The notes: generated from the letters alone by a model not told the origin. A stretch of 64,000 nt of DNA from Neorhodopirellula lusitana (GCF_900182915.1 NZ_FXUG01000002.1:434001-498000); one strand, 5' to 3'. Numbered from the stretch's first letter, positions 1-10,091 are shown. Numbers and translations: made by a program.

Positions 1-2366
1 TCCGAATCATAGCTCCAAAGCCGATAGAAGAACCCCTCGACCTGCACCATGATTGTTTTGGTGGTGACAAGAGAATCGTCTTGGGCGTCGCGTAAAAATT
101 CAGGCAAAGTCGCTGTGACAATGGTGACTGGATAGCGATTCTCCATCACGACTGGATCGCCATCGGGGACTTCGAGTTTGAGTTGGACGTTGCCTAGGTC
201 GCCAATGGCATCGATTTGATAGTATTCGTCACCACCAATCTGCATGCGGCGTTCGGTGGACTCAACGGCAACTCGCGTCGCACGCACCGTTTCGACACGG
301 AGTCGAATCCATTGTCCGGTGAACTGGGATGGAGACTTCAGCAGGTCGACTGGCGATGCATCAACAACACTCGCACGCAGGCGTTGGACTTCGCTCGATT
401 CCCGGTTCAGGCTGACTCGCCGAGCCGCGCCAATTGCGGGAAAGAAGACGGGCGAGTCATTGGCCGAGATCGACTGGCGGTCAAGTTTCGCCACTTCAGG
501 AAGTCGGCTCAGGTCCACTCCCGAGGCCGAAAGGAAGTCGCCCGCCGGAGACATCGGACGAGCCGGATTCCAGTGCAGTCGTCCAGCGACGCGAACATCG
601 ATTTCAGGATACTGGCCAATCAACGCACCCGTGCCGGTCAGTCGGTCGCCGATCTCGAGTTCGACAGGCAACGCTTCGAACGCGACGATTGTGAAATCGT
701 TGTCGTCGAGTTTCAGTTTCGCCAGTTGCAAATCATGCAGTTCCAGCATGTCGTTCAGTTCGTCTGGGACCGGCATGGATTTCAGTTCGGTAATAACACC
801 ATCGATCTCGATTGCGTCCCCGATTTCAGCGTGGGGGCCTGAGCCTGTGGCACTGGTGCTTTGTCGTTGTTGCAGAATGTTGTCGCTCAATCGGTTCAGT
901 CGATATATCAGCTTTGCCAGGGAAGCGTCGTCCCAGTGGAGTTGACTCAGGCCTGAAACGTCGATCGGTTCCGCGTCGACGGGCCACGTAATCGCTTGCA
1001 GATTGGACTGATCGAACCCAGGCAGTAGATCCAGGATAGACTCGGCAAAGGCGTTCGCTGGGAAGCAACACAGGACAGCGAGCAATCCTGCTTCCAGGGT
1101 GACGGGACGTTTGGAGCGACGCTTGCGCAGTTGACGATTTAGCGATGCGGTTCGCCACATCACCCAGGCTGAAAAGATTCCACCGATCCCGATGGCTGCC
1201 ATCACGATCCAAACCATCGATGGTTTGGGATCTGGCGCTGCGTCGTCGTGTCGTTGAGCGGATCCCTGGGACACTGAAATCGCAGGGTTGCCATTGGCTT
1301 GAATGAACTCCACATGTCCGGCGACCACGGGGGTCAGTTCGGGGCCAGCGGCCGATTGATACGTCAATCGCTTTAGGAATTCGCCATGGATCGTGACCGT
1401 CGGAAACGGTGACTTCACTTCCCATGAACTCAGTGCGGTGTGCTCGCCGCCAGTGGGAGTTTCGGCGGCGGATGGAATGAGTCCTTTCATTTCCTGTGGA
1501 AGCTGGGCCACGACGACTAGCCAGGGTCGGGAACTGGCGTCCTTTGGCTTGAGCCACAGATTCCAGTAGTGGTCTAGGCCGAATGGGTTGTCACTGGCGA
1601 CTACCTGTTCGATCCGCACCACGTCTCCTTCCGCAATCACGCTGCGACCCCGGTAGACTTCGGGTTGTTGTAATAGGGGCAGGACTCCCGCGACTTGACC
1701 ACTGGGAGTCGCGGATCTCAACAGATGAAATCGGCTTCCAGCGGGATCGTGCATCGCGAGGGTTGCCGATAGCGCTGGCCCGTCCGCGGAACGCCAAACC
1801 GTACCGTCCTTGGATGCCATGATCAAATGTTGACGACACGCCAGGGCGAGATAAACAGTAGCGGGCTGGGTGTTTGATTCCGTGGTCTCTGTCGAATCGG
1901 CCGGCAGCGGTGGCAAGGCCGCATCGGCCGGGTTCCCTGATAGCCAGTTCGCGAGGAAGTCGGTGGCTTGTTGCGTGGTCCACGACGATGTTTGTTGGTC
2001 GGCTGCGGCTTGTTGGTCCACGTCCAATACGAACGGTGTGGCAGTCAGAACGGATGTCCCTTGACCTGAAGAAAGACCTTGATCGCTAGACGGGGGTTCC
2101 ACCGTGGTGAGGGGGCCCTCCGATGTATGGGCACCCAGGTTGGGGGATCGTTCAGAGACGACCGATTGAGCTTGGGCCGGAAAGAAGACTTCGTACACGA
2201 CCGGCTTGGCAGCTTGTCGCATCAGAACAAGTACCAACGCCAAAACAACACCAAGTCGGACCACCCGCCGCCATGACTGGTCTGGTGGTACCGCAGTTGC
2301 GCCGGTTCCGACTTTACCGTTGCGACGATAAAGCGGATCGCGATGAAGTTGACTGGGGATTCGCAT
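1..2366 (-). CDS. Large uncharacterised membrane protein (3' end outside window)
   Basis: On the reverse strand the frame is open without a stop from an ATG at 2366 to the left edge, about 788 codons, so the C-terminus is missing. The protein has a hydrophobic segment near residues 35-52, a long polar region, a second membrane segment near residues 383-405 (MVWIVMAAIGIGG) and a third hydrophobic stretch near 418-436, followed by an acidic soluble region. I do not recognise the family. It is divergent from the TPR gene at 2615, with about 250 bp between them. Other open frames inside this stretch are Arg-rich shadows. The existence of the gene is well supported; its function is unknown. Confidence 0.8.
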   Translation of the reverse strand, partial: MRIPSQLHRDPLYRRNGKVGTGATAVPPDQSWRRVVRLGVVLALVLVLMRQAAKPVVYEVFFPAQAQSVVSERSPNLGAHTSEGPLTTVEPPSSDQGLSSGQGTSVLTATPFVLDVDQQAAADQQTSSWTTQQATDFLANWLSGNPADAALPPLPADSTETTESNTQPATVYLALACRQHLIMASKDGTVWRSADGPALSATLAMHDPAGSRFHLLRSATPSGQVAGVLPLLQQPEVYRGRSVIAEGDVVRIEQVVASDNPFGLDHYWNLWLKPKDASSRPWLVVVAQLPQEMKGLIPSAAETPTGGEHTALSSWEVKSPFPTVTIHGEFLKRLTYQSAAGPELTPVVAGHVEFIQANGNPAISVSQGSAQRHDDAAPDPKPSMVWIVMAAIGIGGIFSAWVMWRTASLNRQLRKRRSKRPVTLEAGLLAVLCCFPANAFAESILDLLPGFDQSNLQAITWPVDAEPIDVSGLSQLHWDDASLAKLIYRLNRLSDNILQQRQSTSATGSGPHAEIGDAIEIDGVITELKSMPVPDELNDMLELHDLQLAKLKLDDNDFTIVAFEALPVELEIGDRLTGTGALIGQYPEIDVRVAGRLHWNPARPMSPAGDFLSASGVDLSRLPEVAKLDRQSISANDSPVFFPAIGAARRVSLNRESSEVQRLRASVVDASPVDLLKSPSQFTGQWIRLRVETVRATRVAVESTERRMQIGGDEYYQIDAIGDLGNVQLKLEVPDGDPVVMENRYPVTIVTATLPEFLRDAQDDSLVTTKTIMVQVEGFFYRLWSYDS

Positions 2367-2539
2367 GGGATTGCCCGTAAAAGGTTGCTACGAGATCGAA
2401 CTCACCTTAACCTAGAGAGTCGCTATAAAATCCCAAAGGTTCGCTCCGTTAAATTGTGGCCTTTTTCGGATCGTCATTCCCTTTGAAGCTCAACATGCCG
2501 CGATTGAACTTTCTACAGGTTGCTCCGCCGTTCTGCCCG

Positions 2540-2593
2540 CGTGCCAATGTCTACCAGCGTGCCAATGTCTACCAAAGTGCCAGTGTCTACCAG
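2540..2593. repeat. 18-bp tandem repeat, three copies
   Basis: Three consecutive 18-bp units (first unit cgtgccaatgtctaccag at 2540-2557, the next two with one to three changes) lie just upstream of the preferred start of the TPR gene. If translated in that gene's frame they would read RANVYQ, RANVYQ, SASVYQ, which does not resemble a signal peptide. I therefore place them in the 5' leader. Confidence 0.8.
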
Positions 2594-2614
2594 TCGGCCA
2601 CTGAAAATCGGCAG

Positions 2615-5600
2615 ATGAGCGTGTTGTGGCGGTGCGTGTTCGTGGTGTTGACGTTGACTTTGTCCTTCGCGGCCGGGCGCGTCCAAGCCCAGGGTGAACC
2701 AGCGGCTGAGTTTATCAACCAATTACGGGCGGCTGAGTATTTTGATTTGGCGATTGTTTACCTGGATCACATAGATCGGTATCCGGGTGTCGATTCCGAC
2801 TTCATCACTTCAGTGCCGCTGGAAAAGGCGACGACCTACATTGATGCGGCGGTTGTCGCAAGAAACGCTGCGCAGCGAGACGAGAATTTCGAGCAAGCTG
2901 AGAAACAGTTGCAAGCGTTTCTAAAAAATCATGGCAACCATGGCCGCGCTAGCGAGGCGCGAGCACAGCTTGGAAAGCTCAGGATGTTCCGGGCGTCGCA
3001 GTTCTTGGTGGGTGATGTCGATCAACAGAACAAGAAAAAGGCCCGCGAACTGTACCTGGCTGCCGCGGCCACCTTTGACGAGATCATCGGAATTCTGCGT
3101 GGGAAGCTAGAGTCCATGAAAGGGGCTCGGATTGACGCCACGAAGAACCCGGAAAAAGCGACCCAGCGAGATCAGTATCGATTTGAATTTCTGATGGCAA
3201 AGCACAATGCTGGTGAAGCTCGCATGATGTATGCGGACACCTTCGGAAATCCTGCTAAGCAAGCGACTAAGCAGCTTGAAGAGGCACTCGCCATCTATAC
3301 CGACTTGAGTGACAAGTACGAAGCCTACGTGCAAGGTGCGACGGCTTTCTATTCTCGGGGCCGGGTTGAGAACATGCTCGGCAAGCGTGATCAGGCGCTC
3401 GACAGTTTTACCCAAATGTTGGAACAGTCCGATGCCGATGAGTTACGGGAAGCCAAGGTGGGCGCTACCGTTGGTATGATTCGTTTGCATTTAACCGCGA
3501 AGAAGCCGGATGTGAATGCGGCAGTCAAAGCTGGCGAGGAAATGCTGAAAACGTTGCGGCCCAACGAGGTACGCATGCAGGTTGCTCAGGATTTACGAGT
3601 CGAACTGGCACGGGCTTTGATCGCGCAAAGCAAAGCGAAGTCCACCAAAAGTAACGATGCCAAGAAGGCAACGACCACGGCGCGGAAGTATTTGATTGAG
3701 GCCAGCAAGATTCCGGGAACACACATCGAAGCAAACAAGGAACTTTTGAAAGAACTGGGGATCGACGCGGACGCCGCCGAAGAGATTGCAGAGGTTCCTA
3801 CAGCCGACGATCCGACTAACTTCGATGAGGCATTTGTGTCGTCTCGGAAATTGGTCCAGACGGTGCAAGCGATGACAGAACAACTCAATGAGCTAAAGAA
3901 GCGGAGTGACAAGAAAGACGAAGTCAAAGCCGTCGAGGACTCGGTGGCTCAAGCACGACAAACCGGTGTGGTGATCTTGCGGCGAGGAATCGCGATGGTG
4001 CGTTCCGATTCCGAGACGGCTCAGGTGAACGAAGCTCGTCAGTACTTGGCCTTCCTCTTGCTGCAAGAAGCACAGTTTCGCGACGCTTACGTCGTGGGTA
4101 GTTTTCTTTGCCGCTTTGCGCCGGGGACGGATGTTGGACTACGCGGTGGATTGATCGCTTTGAGTTCCGCCCAGCAGATCATTGCGAGCGGGGAAGCGGA
4201 CAATGACTTTTGGGTGTCCGAACTCAAAAGCTTAGGCGAGTATCTGGTGAAGACCTGGCCGGATGACCCCAAGGCTGCATCGGCTCAAGGCATCATGATT
4301 GTCATGGTGATGGAGAAAGGAGATTTGGAGCAAGCCAGGTCGCTGGTTGACGAGATGCCCGAAGGACCCGATCAGGCAAAGTACCAACGATTGCTTGGCC
4401 AATTGTATTGGAATGATTCTCTGAAGCTGCGTAGCGAGAAACTTGAGAAGGAAGCTGATGCCGCGTTGCCGTTCGCTGCCCAACAACTAACCCAAGGCTT
4501 GAAGGGAATCTCGGGTGGCCTGGCTGGCGAAGAAGCGATGCGAGCCGCTTTGGTGCTCGCGAAGGTCAAACTCCGTCAAGATAAACCGACCGAAGCGGTC
4601 AAAGTGCTGGACGATAAGAACTATGGGGCTATCACGCTTGCAAAGAAGTTAGGTAACCAGTCAGAGGATTTTACGTTCGATCTATACCGTACCGAACTGC
4701 AGGCCGTCGTCGGGCAGATGACTTCTGCAACAGGCAATAACGAACAATTGCTAGAGCGTGCCTCCGGCGCGATTGATCAACTTCGCGCGGCTGCCAAGGA
4801 CGAAGAGGGCAAGCGAAAATTGATCAGCACGTTCCGCTTACTGGCTTCGGATATTCGAAGCCAAATTGAAAGTGTGCCGCCGGATCGGAAGGTCAAACTG
4901 ATTGACGCTTTCAATGTGTTCCTGTCTCGTATTTCCGAGATCAGCGACGATAGTGCAACGCTTCAGTGGGTCGGTCAAACGCTGATGGGTATGGCGGAAA
5001 CCGCGATCCCGCCCGGGCAGACCAAAGCCACCGGTCAAGCGGCATCACTACTCGATACCGCAGCGAAGACCTTCGAGCAATTGAAAGACAAGCCGGACGC
5101 TCCCAGCACGGTTCGATTTCTGTTGGGACGCACCGAGCGTTTACGAGGAAACTATTCCAGTTCGTTGAAGGAGCTTCGGGCAATTTTGAAAGACAAGCCC
5201 ACCATGATCGATGCCCAGGAGGAAGCTGCACTTGCCTACGAACAGTGGGCAGCAACCTTGCCGCCTAAATATGCGCCCAGTGCCTACCGATCGGCGTTGT
5301 CAGGTGGGAAGGAAAAGATTGTTTGGGGATGGGGCAAAATCAGCAAAATGGCTCAGCGAAACCCTGCGTTCCGAGAGCGTTTTTTCAATGCCCGCTATCA
5401 CGTGGCGCTCTGTCGATTCCTGCAAGGAAAAACATCGGAAAGTGATCCTGTGATCAAACAAGCTGTGAAAGACATCACATCGTTGGTCGTGCTGTATCCC
5501 GATATGGGCGGTCCCGAACAACGTGCCAAATTTGACGCCTTGCTCAAGCAGGTGCAGCAAGCTGCGGGTGAACCGGCGACAGGATTGCCTCCCTTGCCTG

Positions 5601-5629
5601 CGGCTGACGCTGTTGGCAATGCTGCCTAG
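2615..5629 (+). CDS. Exported TPR-like repeat protein, about 1004 aa
   Basis: The frame is open from a GTG at 2456, but the ATG at 2615 is preferred because it starts with a classic signal peptide (MSVLWRCVFVVLTLTLSFAAGRVQA, cleavage likely before QG); the upstream codons encode an 18-bp repeat. The mature protein is helical and charged, with many degenerate tetratricopeptide-like hairpins (for example AAELYLAAAATFDEI-type and SSLKELRAILKDKPTMIDAQ segments). It probably acts as a periplasmic or surface-associated scaffold. The next gene, 47 bp downstream, is also an exported TPR-type protein, so the two probably form an operon and work together. No catalytic motif was seen; the exact partner is unknown. 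Confidence 0.8.
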   Translation: MSVLWRCVFVVLTLTLSFAAGRVQAQGEPAAEFINQLRAAEYFDLAIVYLDHIDRYPGVDSDFITSVPLEKATTYIDAAVVARNAAQRDENFEQAEKQLQAFLKNHGNHGRASEARAQLGKLRMFRASQFLVGDVDQQNKKKARELYLAAAATFDEIIGILRGKLESMKGARIDATKNPEKATQRDQYRFEFLMAKHNAGEARMMYADTFGNPAKQATKQLEEALAIYTDLSDKYEAYVQGATAFYSRGRVENMLGKRDQALDSFTQMLEQSDADELREAKVGATVGMIRLHLTAKKPDVNAAVKAGEEMLKTLRPNEVRMQVAQDLRVELARALIAQSKAKSTKSNDAKKATTTARKYLIEASKIPGTHIEANKELLKELGIDADAAEEIAEVPTADDPTNFDEAFVSSRKLVQTVQAMTEQLNELKKRSDKKDEVKAVEDSVAQARQTGVVILRRGIAMVRSDSETAQVNEARQYLAFLLLQEAQFRDAYVVGSFLCRFAPGTDVGLRGGLIALSSAQQIIASGEADNDFWVSELKSLGEYLVKTWPDDPKAASAQGIMIVMVMEKGDLEQARSLVDEMPEGPDQAKYQRLLGQLYWNDSLKLRSEKLEKEADAALPFAAQQLTQGLKGISGGLAGEEAMRAALVLAKVKLRQDKPTEAVKVLDDKNYGAITLAKKLGNQSEDFTFDLYRTELQAVVGQMTSATGNNEQLLERASGAIDQLRAAAKDEEGKRKLISTFRLLASDIRSQIESVPPDRKVKLIDAFNVFLSRISEISDDSATLQWVGQTLMGMAETAIPPGQTKATGQAASLLDTAAKTFEQLKDKPDAPSTVRFLLGRTERLRGNYSSSLKELRAILKDKPTMIDAQEEAALAYEQWAATLPPKYAPSAYRSALSGGKEKIVWGWGKISKMAQRNPAFRERFFNARYHVALCRFLQGKTSESDPVIKQAVKDITSLVVLYPDMGGPEQRAKFDALLKQVQQAAGEPATGLPPLPAADAVGNAA

Positions 5630-5676
5630 TTTTGTTGCACCCAGATACCTCATTCTCTCTTCAAGTTTATCGATCC

Positions 5677-6708
5677 ATGATTGCTACTCGCACTTTGACC
5701 GCCACCGCGATCTTCCTTTTGGTTTCATTGGTTGCCGGAAACGCATCGGCTCAAACAGACCGTCTCTACCCCGTTGATGGCGAAGTGGTGATCGGGAAGA
5801 TCAAGACGATCAGCAAGGAAGGCGTCATCATCACGGCAAGTGGCAAAGACCAGACCTTTGCCGCAGGCGATATCCAACGGGTGCTCTTTCAGGGGGATCC
5901 GCCTGAGCTAACCCGCGGCCGTGATTTCATTTTGGACGGTCAGTACGACCAGGCATACGATCAGCTTAAACAGCTCGATATGGCCAAGATCAGTCGAGAT
6001 GACATCCGGAGTGACGCGCAGTTTTATCTTGCACTTTCCCAGGGCGAAATGTCGCTCGCTGGGCAAGGCGATTTGACGAAGTCAACGCAAGCCGCCCTCG
6101 GGTTCGTTAAGCAGAATCCACAGTCATGGCATTTCTATGACACGACACGATTGCTCGGTGACCTTGCCAAAGCGATGGGCAACTACGAGAAAGCGGCTCT
6201 GTTTTATGGCTACATGCGTGGTGCGCCGTCGCTGGACATGAAAGTGGAATCCGTTTACCAGGGCGGCTTGGTCAAGCTCGCCCAGGGTGACTTGGCCGGT
6301 GCGAAAGAGGATCTATCGAAGGTCGCCGGCATGAAGCCGACCACGGTGGAATCCAAACGCCTGCAAACGCTTTCGAAAGCCTCCCTGGCAGTCGTGGCGG
6401 CAAAAGAAGGCCAGGCCCAACAGGCAATTGAAATGGTCAACGACTTGATCAAAACGTTGAACCCAGCCGACACGGCCACCGCCGCTCGAATTTACAACGC
6501 GTTGGGGGCCAGCTACGCGGCCGCAGGCAAAGACGAGGATGCCATTCTCGCGTACTTGCACACCCAACTGATGTACTCGATGCAGGCGGCCACCCACGTG
6601 GAGGCCCTGAAAGAACTGGCCCAACTTTGGACCAAGGTCGGCAAACCCGACCGAGCCGCCCAGGCCCGCGGCGAACTTCAGAAACGCTACCCAGGGCTGA
6701 GCGGTTAG
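5677..6708 (+). CDS. Exported TPR-type protein, 343 aa
   Basis: An in-frame start exists at 5632, but the ATG at 5677 gives a good signal peptide (MIATRTLTATAIFLLVSLVAGNASA). A small beta-rich N-terminal segment (residues about 28-65, LYPVDGEVVIGKIKTISKEG) resembles the short domains that planctomycetes put ahead of TPRs; it is followed by TPR-like helices to the C-terminus, including a GNYEKAALFYGYMRG unit and a NALGASYAAAGKDEDAILAY unit. It lies 47 bp after the larger TPR gene in the same orientation. It is likely periplasmic and involved in protein-protein contacts; the specific role is unknown. Confidence 0.8.
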   Translation: MIATRTLTATAIFLLVSLVAGNASAQTDRLYPVDGEVVIGKIKTISKEGVIITASGKDQTFAAGDIQRVLFQGDPPELTRGRDFILDGQYDQAYDQLKQLDMAKISRDDIRSDAQFYLALSQGEMSLAGQGDLTKSTQAALGFVKQNPQSWHFYDTTRLLGDLAKAMGNYEKAALFYGYMRGAPSLDMKVESVYQGGLVKLAQGDLAGAKEDLSKVAGMKPTTVESKRLQTLSKASLAVVAAKEGQAQQAIEMVNDLIKTLNPADTATAARIYNALGASYAAAGKDEDAILAYLHTQLMYSMQAATHVEALKELAQLWTKVGKPDRAAQARGELQKRYPGLSG

Positions 6709-6745
6709 TCACGCATCAGCAGTTTGCCTGGCCCAAGCGATCTTT

Positions 6746-7972
6746 CTAGGCCGTCGCCGGAACCAAGCCAACGCTGCTTGGCAAGCAGATTGTTCGCTGA
6801 GCGATGTCTTGGCTGACTGTTAGGTCGGCGTGAGGGCAAGCGGAATAGATCGGCAAATCGCTGAGTAAATCCCACATCGGGCGGGTCATCAACCCAGCTT
6901 CGTTTGTCTTTTGAAGAATCGCGTTACGCAGCGGTAACGGGTCGTCGGTTGGCTTCGCAATTTGAATCGCATTGAGCCAAAAGTTGCTTGATTCCTTTTC
7001 CCACTGATCGACAAGCTGAGCCGTTTTGCAATCGCTAAAGTGGTGACGGTAATCTGACGCGAGTGTTTGCTTTCGCTCTCGGAAGTCAGGGAATCTTTCC
7101 AGTTGAGCGCAGCCCATGGCGGCGTTCAGGTTGGGCATACGGTAGTTGAAGGCGACCTCGTCATGGACGTACTGCCAAGGATGCGGCACCTTCGCGGTCG
7201 TGGTGAGGTGTTTCGCTCGAACAGCAATCTCGTGGTCATTTGTCAGGATGGCGCCACCGCCGCCAGTGGTCATGATTTTATTGCCGTTGAAGCTGAGTGC
7301 ACCAACGAGCCCGAACGTTCCTGTGTGCTGACCGCCGCAAGTCGTTCCCAGCGACTCGGCTGCGTCTTCAACGATTGGCAAGCCGTATGTTTCCGCTGTC
7401 GCTAGCAATGCGGGCATGTTAACGCTGTGCCCAAGCGTGTGCATGGGAACGATGGCAGCAATCCTGCGTCCGGTGATACGGTTGACTAGACGGTCGCCCT
7501 CCACCCGTGAAATTTCGCTGAGATAGGCTCTCAGTTTCTCGGCGTCCATGCCTAGCGTTCTGTATTCGGCGTCAACGAAATGCGGAACTGCGCCACAATA
7601 CGAGATCGCGTTTGCCGTTGCCACAAAACTCAATGCTGGACAAATCACCTCGTCGTCTCGGCCCACGCCCGCCAGGATCAGACCGACGTGTAAAGCGGAT
7701 GTTCCATTGACCGTCGCCACGGCGTACTTCGCACCGGTGTAGGCAGCCAAATCGCGTTCGAATTGATCAACGAAGCGACCGACTGAAGAAACCCAACCGC
7801 TTGCAACACAGTCGTTGACGTAGCGTTGTTCCAGTTCACCCAGGTTCGGCTCATGCAGGGCGACCGATTCGGAAGTCTGCACGACTGATCGGACTCGGGC
7901 GACAATGTCCAGAGCGATGTCGTCGTGGTTGCTAGCGTGTGTGTCGGCAACGGATTGGGATGGTTGGTTCAT
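6746..7972 (-). CDS. legC: LegC-like PLP-dependent sugar aminotransferase
   Basis: This is a DegT/DnrJ/EryC1/StrS family aminotransferase. The N-terminal fold has VNGTSALHVGLILAGVG, the cofactor region has VEDAAESLGT, and the Schiff-base lysine is expected in FNGNKIMTTGGGG. In the legionaminate pathway LegC aminates C4 of the 4-keto sugar made by LegB. The chosen ATG at 7972 lies 1 nt after the stop of the legB-like gene; a longer frame from 7996 would overlap it. It is the last gene of the nine-gene minus-strand cluster. The specific substrate is inferred from neighbours; the aminotransferase family itself is secure. Confidence 0.88.
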   Translation of the reverse strand: MNQPSQSVADTHASNHDDIALDIVARVRSVVQTSESVALHEPNLGELEQRYVNDCVASGWVSSVGRFVDQFERDLAAYTGAKYAVATVNGTSALHVGLILAGVGRDDEVICPALSFVATANAISYCGAVPHFVDAEYRTLGMDAEKLRAYLSEISRVEGDRLVNRITGRRIAAIVPMHTLGHSVNMPALLATAETYGLPIVEDAAESLGTTCGGQHTGTFGLVGALSFNGNKIMTTGGGGAILTNDHEIAVRAKHLTTTAKVPHPWQYVHDEVAFNYRMPNLNAAMGCAQLERFPDFRERKQTLASDYRHHFSDCKTAQLVDQWEKESSNFWLNAIQIAKPTDDPLPLRNAILQKTNEAGLMTRPMWDLLSDLPIYSACPHADLTVSQDIAQRTICLPSSVGLVPATA

Positions 7973-7973
7973 G

Positions 7974-8957
7974 CTAGACCGTGTATTCCCCAGCACGGAA
8001 GTGACTTAGGTTTTGCTTCATCCAATCAATCGTTTCTTGGACGCCTTCTTCTAGGCTGAGTTCAGGTTGCCAGTTCATGTTGTTCTTGGCCAGTGAGTTA
8101 TCCGATAGCAGGCGATTGACCTCGCTTTTTTCCGGACGCAGTCTTTCGTTCTCGCAGACGATTTCGCACTGGACATTACAAAGGCGGCAAACCATCGCAG
8201 CAAGATCGCCGATCGAGATTTCGCTTCCCGTTCCGAGGTTGAGGGTCTGGCCTTCGATTCCTGGGGCGGTGGCCCCGCATAGGAACCCGTTCACGGTGTC
8301 GGACACATAAGTCAGGTCGCGAGTTGGAGTGGTTGCACCTAACTTGATTGTGTCGCTGGTGAGTGCCTGGGTGATGATGGTCGGTAGGACCGCTCGAGTC
8401 GATTGCCTTGGCCCGAAGGTATTGAATGGACGAATCGTGACGACGGGCAGATCGAACGATCGGTAGTAAGACTCGGCCAACTTGTCCGCTGCAATCTTGG
8501 TCGCCGAGTACGGAGACTGGCCCTGCAACGGGTGTTCTTCGTCGATCGGAACACGCAGTGCGGTACCGTAAACTTCGCTGGTTGACGTGTGCACGATGCG
8601 AGGTGTCTCAAGCATACGAGCGGCTTCGAGTACGTTCAGCGTGCCGTCGATGTTGGTTCGCACGTAGGAGTCAGGTGCGACGTACGAGTACGGGATCGCG
8701 ATCAATGCGGCCAGGTGGAGCACTGCGTCGCATCCCTCCATCGCCCGACGGACGTTTCCGCTATCACGAATGTCGCCTGCAAAGACTTCCATGTCGGCAG
8801 CCAAGGGTGAGTCCTGGAGCCATCCGTGGTGGTTGTTTGATCCATACCGGACCATTGCTCGGACATTCGCACCGCGACGCACCAATTCTTCGGCGAGGTG
8901 ACTGCCGATGAAGCCGCCGGCTCCGGTAACCAAAACTCGCTTGTTTTCCCAACTCAT
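7974..8957 (-). CDS. legB: LegB-like NAD-dependent nucleotide-sugar 4,6-dehydratase
   Basis: An extended short-chain dehydrogenase. It has the NAD-binding motif VLVTGAGGFIGSHLAEEL near the N-terminus, an active-site TSTSEVYG stretch, and the catalytic YSATK (Tyr-x-x-x-Lys). LegB removes water from the GDP-linked GlcNAc intermediate to give a 4-keto-6-deoxy sugar. The ATG at 8957 overlaps the stop of the preceding ptmE-like gene in an ATGA, which argues against the slightly longer start at 8966. It sits between ptmE- and legC-like genes, as expected for consecutive steps. Distinguishing it from other sugar epimerase/dehydratases rests on this context. Confidence 0.87.
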   Translation of the reverse strand: MSWENKRVLVTGAGGFIGSHLAEELVRRGANVRAMVRYGSNNHHGWLQDSPLAADMEVFAGDIRDSGNVRRAMEGCDAVLHLAALIAIPYSYVAPDSYVRTNIDGTLNVLEAARMLETPRIVHTSTSEVYGTALRVPIDEEHPLQGQSPYSATKIAADKLAESYYRSFDLPVVTIRPFNTFGPRQSTRAVLPTIITQALTSDTIKLGATTPTRDLTYVSDTVNGFLCGATAPGIEGQTLNLGTGSEISIGDLAAMVCRLCNVQCEIVCENERLRPEKSEVNRLLSDNSLAKNNMNWQPELSLEEGVQETIDWMKQNLSHFRAGEYTV

Positions 8958-10042
8958 GCTGCCCACCTTTTGGCCTGGATGTCTACTTGTGCTTTTTCGA
9001 AGTCTTCATGTTGGCCAATGTCTAGCCAGTATTCAATGACCGGGAAACTTACCACTTTCTTGCCATCGGCAATGAGTTGCTCGATGAGATCAGTCATGTC
9101 AAAACGCTTGTCGGCGGGAATTAGCTTCTTCGCCTCGACGCCCACTAAATAGATCCCCGCATTGACAAGGAATTCCATTTTGGGCTTCTCTTTAAGTGCG
9201 ACGACCTGGCCACCGACGGATTCAATCACGCCATAGGGAACCTTGAAATCGTACTGGCGAACACCAACGGTCATCGCGGCATCATGGCTTTGGTGGAAGT
9301 CAATCAAAGCGGAAAAGTCGACTGCCGTTAGAATGTCACCGTTGATGACAACGAGCGGTGTTTCGTCGTCGTTGACTAGGTTTAAGCTGCCAGCGGTGCC
9401 GAGCGGTTGTTCTTCAGCGACATAGTGAATGTCGACACCGAAATCACTGCCGTTGCCAAAGTGTTCTTGGATCTGTTCGGGCAAGTAATGGGTCGTGAAG
9501 TGAACGTCTCGGATGCCGCAATCGCGTAGTCGTCCGACGGTACGTTCCAGCAGTGGCTTTCCCCCAACGGGAAGCATTGGCTTGGGGGTGTTGTCGGTAA
9601 GTGGACGAAGTCGAGTTCCGAAACCGCCAGCCATGACGACGGCCTGGACCTCAATGTTGTGGCGTCTTCCTTCGGCGAATGTTTCGCATACAAGTCCGAC
9701 AACACGTTGATCAGCATCAACCAGCGGAAGGTGACTGATTTTCGCTTCCGTCATTTGAAGCGTGAGTTCAGCCAGAGTTAGTCCTGAACATGCCGTGATG
9801 GGTTCTTGGCCAGCTTTGACTTTCCGTCCGTAGAGTTGCCAAAGTGGGGCATCCAAATCGACATTGTCCAAGATGGCTCGCCGAACGTCACCGTCGGTGA
9901 TCGTGTCTAGCAAGCGACCATTTTTCTCACAAAGCAAAACGATGCCGAGAGCCGTTTCATCAAGACGCTTCATGGCATCTCTCAAGCAGTCACCCGAATG
10001 AGTGATGAGTGCTTGGTAATCATTGATTCGACTGATCTTCAT
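8954..10042 (-). CDS. ptmE: PtmE-like glucosamine-1-phosphate guanylyltransferase with CBS pair
   Basis: Residues 1 to about 120 form two CBS domains (DETALGIVLLCEKNGRLLDT, then KISHLPLVDADQRVVGLV). Residues about 125-350 are a nucleotidyltransferase with the signature MAGGFGTRLRPLTDNTPKPM and the metal-site region VVINGDILTAVDF. The CBS-plus-transferase arrangement matches PtmE, which in Campylobacter makes GDP-glucosamine as the first dedicated step towards legionaminic acid. It lies 49 bp after the legH-like gene and overlaps legB by 4 nt. GDP rather than dTDP or UDP specificity is inferred from the domain layout and neighbours. Confidence 0.85.
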   Translation of the reverse strand: MKISRINDYQALITHSGDCLRDAMKRLDETALGIVLLCEKNGRLLDTITDGDVRRAILDNVDLDAPLWQLYGRKVKAGQEPITACSGLTLAELTLQMTEAKISHLPLVDADQRVVGLVCETFAEGRRHNIEVQAVVMAGGFGTRLRPLTDNTPKPMLPVGGKPLLERTVGRLRDCGIRDVHFTTHYLPEQIQEHFGNGSDFGVDIHYVAEEQPLGTAGSLNLVNDDETPLVVINGDILTAVDFSALIDFHQSHDAAMTVGVRQYDFKVPYGVIESVGGQVVALKEKPKMEFLVNAGIYLVGVEAKKLIPADKRFDMTDLIEQLIADGKKVVSFPVIEYWLDIGQHEDFEKAQVDIQAKRWAA

Positions 10043-10091
10043 AAGGTTTTCAATTTGATTGAGCCGTTGATTCTTTCAGGCATCTGATTCG

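Noticed and set aside
216-945. Plus-strand open frames within the first kilobase
   Set aside because: They are Arg/Ser-rich shadows of the open minus-strand gene covering 1-2366.
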